Assembly: GCF_963678195.1 (NCBI RefSeq)
Contig: NZ_OY782759.1
Span: 930,001-994,000 of the forward strand
Direction: 5' to 3'
DNA length: 64,000 nt
Origin: an uncultured Hyphomonas sp.
GTDB taxonomy: Bacteria > Pseudomonadota > Alphaproteobacteria > Caulobacterales > Hyphomonadaceae
In this document: positions 61,748 to 64,000 of the stretch, in pieces
Layout: each line of letters opens with the position of its first letter
Position numbering within the stretch: the first letter of the stretch is position 1
Position numbers and translations under genes: made by a program
Notes under the pieces: generated by a model
What the model was told of the DNA's origin: nothing
What the model saw: only the letters and a program-made list of their open reading frames with translations
The model's database searches: none

Positions 61748-61810
61748 ACTCACGCACAATCAGGAAACTTGCCGGAGCGCTGTGGCGTGTCCGGGCGCAG
61801 GTGCTGCTTT

Positions 61811-61937
61811 CCCCCTCCGCCTCGCGAGGCTCGGCACCTCCCCCGCTTCGCAGGGGAGGATTGAGTCCGGTGCGGGCGGCAAGGACATCCTCCCCTGCGA
61901 AGCGGGGGAGGTGGCCGCGAAGCGGTCGGAGGGGGGT
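61811..61937. repeat. Repeat family C, large inverted pair
   Basis: CCTCCCCCGCTTCGCAGGGG with GGA (ending 61860) and its inverted partner, TCCTCCCCTGCGAAGCGGGG onward (61888), stand 27 bases apart. The outer arms, about 50 bases each, also match imperfectly (CCCCCTCCGC against GGTCGGAGGG). The transcript would fold into one long hairpin. Confidence 0.85.
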
Positions 61938-61957
61938 GCGGTATTTGCCACCACGAA

Positions 61958-61997
61958 CTGGATCCCGGATATTTGCTGCGCAAATTCCGGGATGACA
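61958..61997. repeat. Repeat family A, copy 4 (60 kb from copies 1-3)
   Basis: CTGGATCCCGGATATTTGC to CCGGGATGACA: same 40-bp length and ends as 1925-1964, with the inner palindrome of copy 3. It has no GIY-YIG gene beside it, so the repeat can exist without it. Confidence 0.85.
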
Positions 61998-62112
61998 CCG
62001 GAAGGAGCTCCGGCCGGTTTCGCCATGCCCTCACGCAGGATTGATCCAACAGGGGCGACAAGATCGTATAGGCGCTGTATGCCTCGGCAGGATAACAGGG
62101 AGAGGGAAGCCC

Positions 62113-62979
62113 ATGACCCATTCGGACCAGAGCGGCGGCTGGCGCGGCAAGTTTTCAGCCTTTGCGCTCGCACTCGCAATTTTCGGCGTTTTCTGGTTCT
62201 TCATTGCGGCCGCGGGCACCAAGCTCGGCCTGTGGGACTGGCGCACCGGGTTTGGCACGCTGACCATGGGCTGGGGCCCGAAAATCGTGATGGCGGCGCT
62301 GGCCGTCTCCATGCTCGCCCTCCTGGTGTCGCTGGTCGCGGCGCCGCGCAAACGGCCCTTCATCCTGGCGCTGGCGGCCCTGCTGGTCGCCGGCCTCTCC
62401 ATGGGGCGCCTGTTTGCGGCGCGTGAGAACGCCAAACGCCTGCCGCCGCTGCACGACGTCCAGACCGACTGGGCCCATCCGATCATGCCGACCCCGGCGC
62501 TGGTGTCCGCCCGGGCCTCGACCGGGGCCTATAACGAGATCGAGGAAGCGCCGGTCATCGCCGACGGTGCCAAGGGCAACTGGCCGGGCATGGAAGGCCG
62601 TCTCGTCTCCGAAGTGCAGGAAGAGGCCGAATTCGACCCGGAGCGCCAGAAGAAGGAAGTCTCTGCGCCGTATCCGCACCTCGAAACCGTGATCCTGCCA
62701 TCGGTGCCGTTCGACATGGCCTATCAGGCCGCGCTGGAGACGGTGAACGCGAATGGCTGGACCATCGTCACCGCCGAGCCGCAGGAAGGCCGGATCGAAG
62801 CGACCGACACGACCTTCTGGTTCGAGTTCAAGGATGACGTGATGATCCGCGTGTTGCCGGAGGGTGAAAGCGGCTCTCGCGTGGATGTCCGCTCCACCAG
62901 CCGCGTCGGCCTGTCGGATCTCGGCGCCAATGCCAAGCGCGTGAAGCTGTTCCTGGAAGACTTCGAAGCCCGGCTTTAA
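62113..62979 (+). CDS. DUF1499 membrane protein
   Basis: 288 residues from ATG 62113. Three N-terminal membrane helices (about 13-35, 50-72, 80-96) are followed by a soluble DUF1499 domain: TVILPSVPFDMAYQAALETV, NGWTIVTAEPQEGRIEATDT and the closing SRVDVRSTSRVGLSDLGANA. The domain lies on one face of the membrane. DUF1499 proteins are widespread, including in chloroplasts, with no agreed activity. Upstream is the repeat cluster at 61811-61997. Confidence 0.87.
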   Translation: MTHSDQSGGWRGKFSAFALALAIFGVFWFFIAAAGTKLGLWDWRTGFGTLTMGWGPKIVMAALAVSMLALLVSLVAAPRKRPFILALAALLVAGLSMGRLFAARENAKRLPPLHDVQTDWAHPIMPTPALVSARASTGAYNEIEEAPVIADGAKGNWPGMEGRLVSEVQEEAEFDPERQKKEVSAPYPHLETVILPSVPFDMAYQAALETVNANGWTIVTAEPQEGRIEATDTTFWFEFKDDVMIRVLPEGESGSRVDVRSTSRVGLSDLGANAKRVKLFLEDFEARL

Positions 62980-62992
62980 GGCGGGCGGGGGC

Positions 62993-63850
62993 TCAGCGCC
63001 CTTCGTTCAGGAAGGCGATGATCGCGTCAGGCAGCGCCGGATCGCCCACGGCAGAGACGTGGGTGCCGGTGATCTGCTTGTATTGCGCACCGGGGATGAT
63101 CTCCGCCAGTGTCTCACCGGACCCGTTGTCCGTGTCCTGATCGCCGGTAATGACGAGGACCGGCAGGTCGAACGTCTCCAGCAGGTCGCGCCCGGTATAA
63201 ATCCGGGCAGAGAGCGCGCCGAGATAACCTTCCAGCGTGCCGCCGCTGGCTTTCGCCCGCGCAAGGATGGCTTTCGCGGCGGGTGTGTCTTCCCCGCGCA
63301 TCGCCGCTTCGATTGCTGCGCGGAATCCGTCATTGCGGCTGGCATCTGTTTCGTCGGCCACGGTGTCGCCAACGCCGCCAAGCACCAGCCGGCCGCTGGA
63401 CCGGGAGAGGAGCTGGTAACGCAGCGCGCTGATCGCGCCCATGGAATAGCCGACGACCGCAAAGGGCTCGGCCCCCAGATGTTTCATCAGGGCAATCTGG
63501 TCGCGGGCAATGGCATCGCGCGGCCAGCTGGCAGGATCACCCGGCACCGGCGAGGCGCCATGGCCGCGCAGGTCCGGCGCGATGACGCGGTAACCGGCAT
63601 CCGCGATCTTCTGCGCGATGCCGGGCCGGACCCAGTTCAGGTCCGCATTCGCCGTGAAGCCATGGAGGAGCAGAACGACCGGCCCTTCGCCGAGGTCGAG
63701 ATAGGAAATGGGGGTGCCGTCAAACGACTCGAAGGTGCGGGTTACAGGGGCTGTCATCGCGGTCTCCACTGGCGGGGAGGCATGCGCGGCCGGCGTGACG
63801 GCCAGCGCTAGGCTGAGCATCACAGCGCCGAGGGCTGTATTCCGGTGCAT
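62993..63850 (-). CDS. Secreted alpha/beta hydrolase
   Basis: 285 residues from ATG 63850. The signal peptide (about 1-25, ending AAHAS) exports it. Catalytic elements: oxyanion HGFTANADLNW, nucleophile GYSMGAISAL, acid in VITGDQDTD, His in ITGTHVSAVG. This is the pattern of small esterases and lipases. The substrate is unknown. Convergent with the DUF1499 gene, 13 bases apart. Confidence 0.9.
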   Translation of the reverse strand: MHRNTALGAVMLSLALAVTPAAHASPPVETAMTAPVTRTFESFDGTPISYLDLGEGPVVLLLHGFTANADLNWVRPGIAQKIADAGYRVIAPDLRGHGASPVPGDPASWPRDAIARDQIALMKHLGAEPFAVVGYSMGAISALRYQLLSRSSGRLVLGGVGDTVADETDASRNDGFRAAIEAAMRGEDTPAAKAILARAKASGGTLEGYLGALSARIYTGRDLLETFDLPVLVITGDQDTDNGSGETLAEIIPGAQYKQITGTHVSAVGDPALPDAIIAFLNEGR

Positions 63851-63906
63851 GGATTGTCCTCCCGATGCCGGGAGTGTGCCGGGCCTGTTCTCGACAGGCA
63901 AGCCGC

Positions 63907-64000
63907 TTAGCGGTCTTTCGGGTCCAGCGCGTCGCGCAGGCCGTCGCCGATGAAGTTCAGGCAGAGCAGGGTGACCGCCATCGTCCCGGCCGGGGCGAGC
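63907..64000 (-). CDS. C-terminal end of an oligopeptide/dipeptide ABC permease (partial)
   Basis: Only the last about 30 codons are in the window; the start is beyond 64000. The visible end, TMAVTLLCLNFIGDGLRDAL followed by DPKDR and the stop, is the typical tail of DppC/OppC inner-membrane permeases, which form the channel of peptide or nickel importers with DppB/OppB. This short stretch is enough to name the family but not the substrate. Confidence 0.8.
   Translation of the reverse strand, partial: LAPAGTMAVTLLCLNFIGDGLRDALDPKDR

Overview
The window is a GC-rich stretch of an alphaproteobacterial chromosome. A Hyphomonadaceae organism (Hyphomonas or a close relative) is the best guess. 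Support comes from the circularly permuted two-piece tmRNA with a Caulobacter-like tag, the short alphaproteobacterial SspB, an HPr/EIIA-Man pair of the regulatory PTS type with no sugar permease, glutathione-linked formaldehyde detoxification and many short protein families typical of the Caulobacterales. The genus cannot be proven from the sequence alone. Coding density is high. There is no prophage, transposase, CRISPR array, rRNA or tRNA that I can see.

Layout. 1-5.1 kb: a truncated DEAD-box helicase, a GIY-YIG nuclease gene bracketed by perfect 40-bp inverted repeats, a P450, two translationally coupled hotdog thioesterases, SspB and a 56-residue acidic protein. 5.2-12.5 kb: a sphingosine-phosphate-lyase-like PLP enzyme, cardiolipin synthase divergent from a YbhP-like EEP protein, a lipoprotein, a luciferase-like oxidoreductase, a GST and an FAD monooxygenase. 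12.5-16.3 kb: tmRNA, an M28 peptidase lipoprotein, HPr, EIIA-Man and dapB. 16.4-24.3 kb is a thiol and formaldehyde district: glutathione-dependent formaldehyde dehydrogenase, a periplasmic thioredoxin, DUF1993, VOC, a lipoprotein RidA, rhodanese, a GST-like protein, S-formylglutathione hydrolase and hemN. 24.4-34.8 kb: a DsrE-like protein, a RusA-like resolvase, two membrane proteins, fumC, an SDR, a SulP transporter, a short run of small genes, a lipoprotein, DUF3291 and an old-yellow-enzyme. A structured 6S-like RNA candidate and a strong terminator follow.

35.0-49.7 kb: cupin, a secreted protein, the UvrD/PcrA helicase, a two-gene RND efflux operon, a ZntB-like CorA protein, a Tat-type amidase, an aminoglycoside-phosphotransferase-fold kinase, TlyA, a glycine-zipper protein and a methyltransferase. 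49.9-59.1 kb: two paralogous outer-membrane barrels, aroC, malate dehydrogenase, pdxH, small proteins, a GDPD lipoprotein, and an acyl-CoA ligase followed closely by an SDR. 59.2-64 kb: two paralogous cytochrome c lipoproteins, an AT-rich orphan gene between inverted palindromes, a repeat cluster, DUF1499, an alpha/beta hydrolase and the tail of a DppC/OppC-type permease.

The most unusual layer is the set of four different dispersed palindromic repeat families (called A-D here). They sit exactly at the edges of the GIY-YIG gene (family A) and the AT-rich orphan (family D), which suggests small mobilised cassettes. All functional calls rest on reading motifs by eye; no database search was made.
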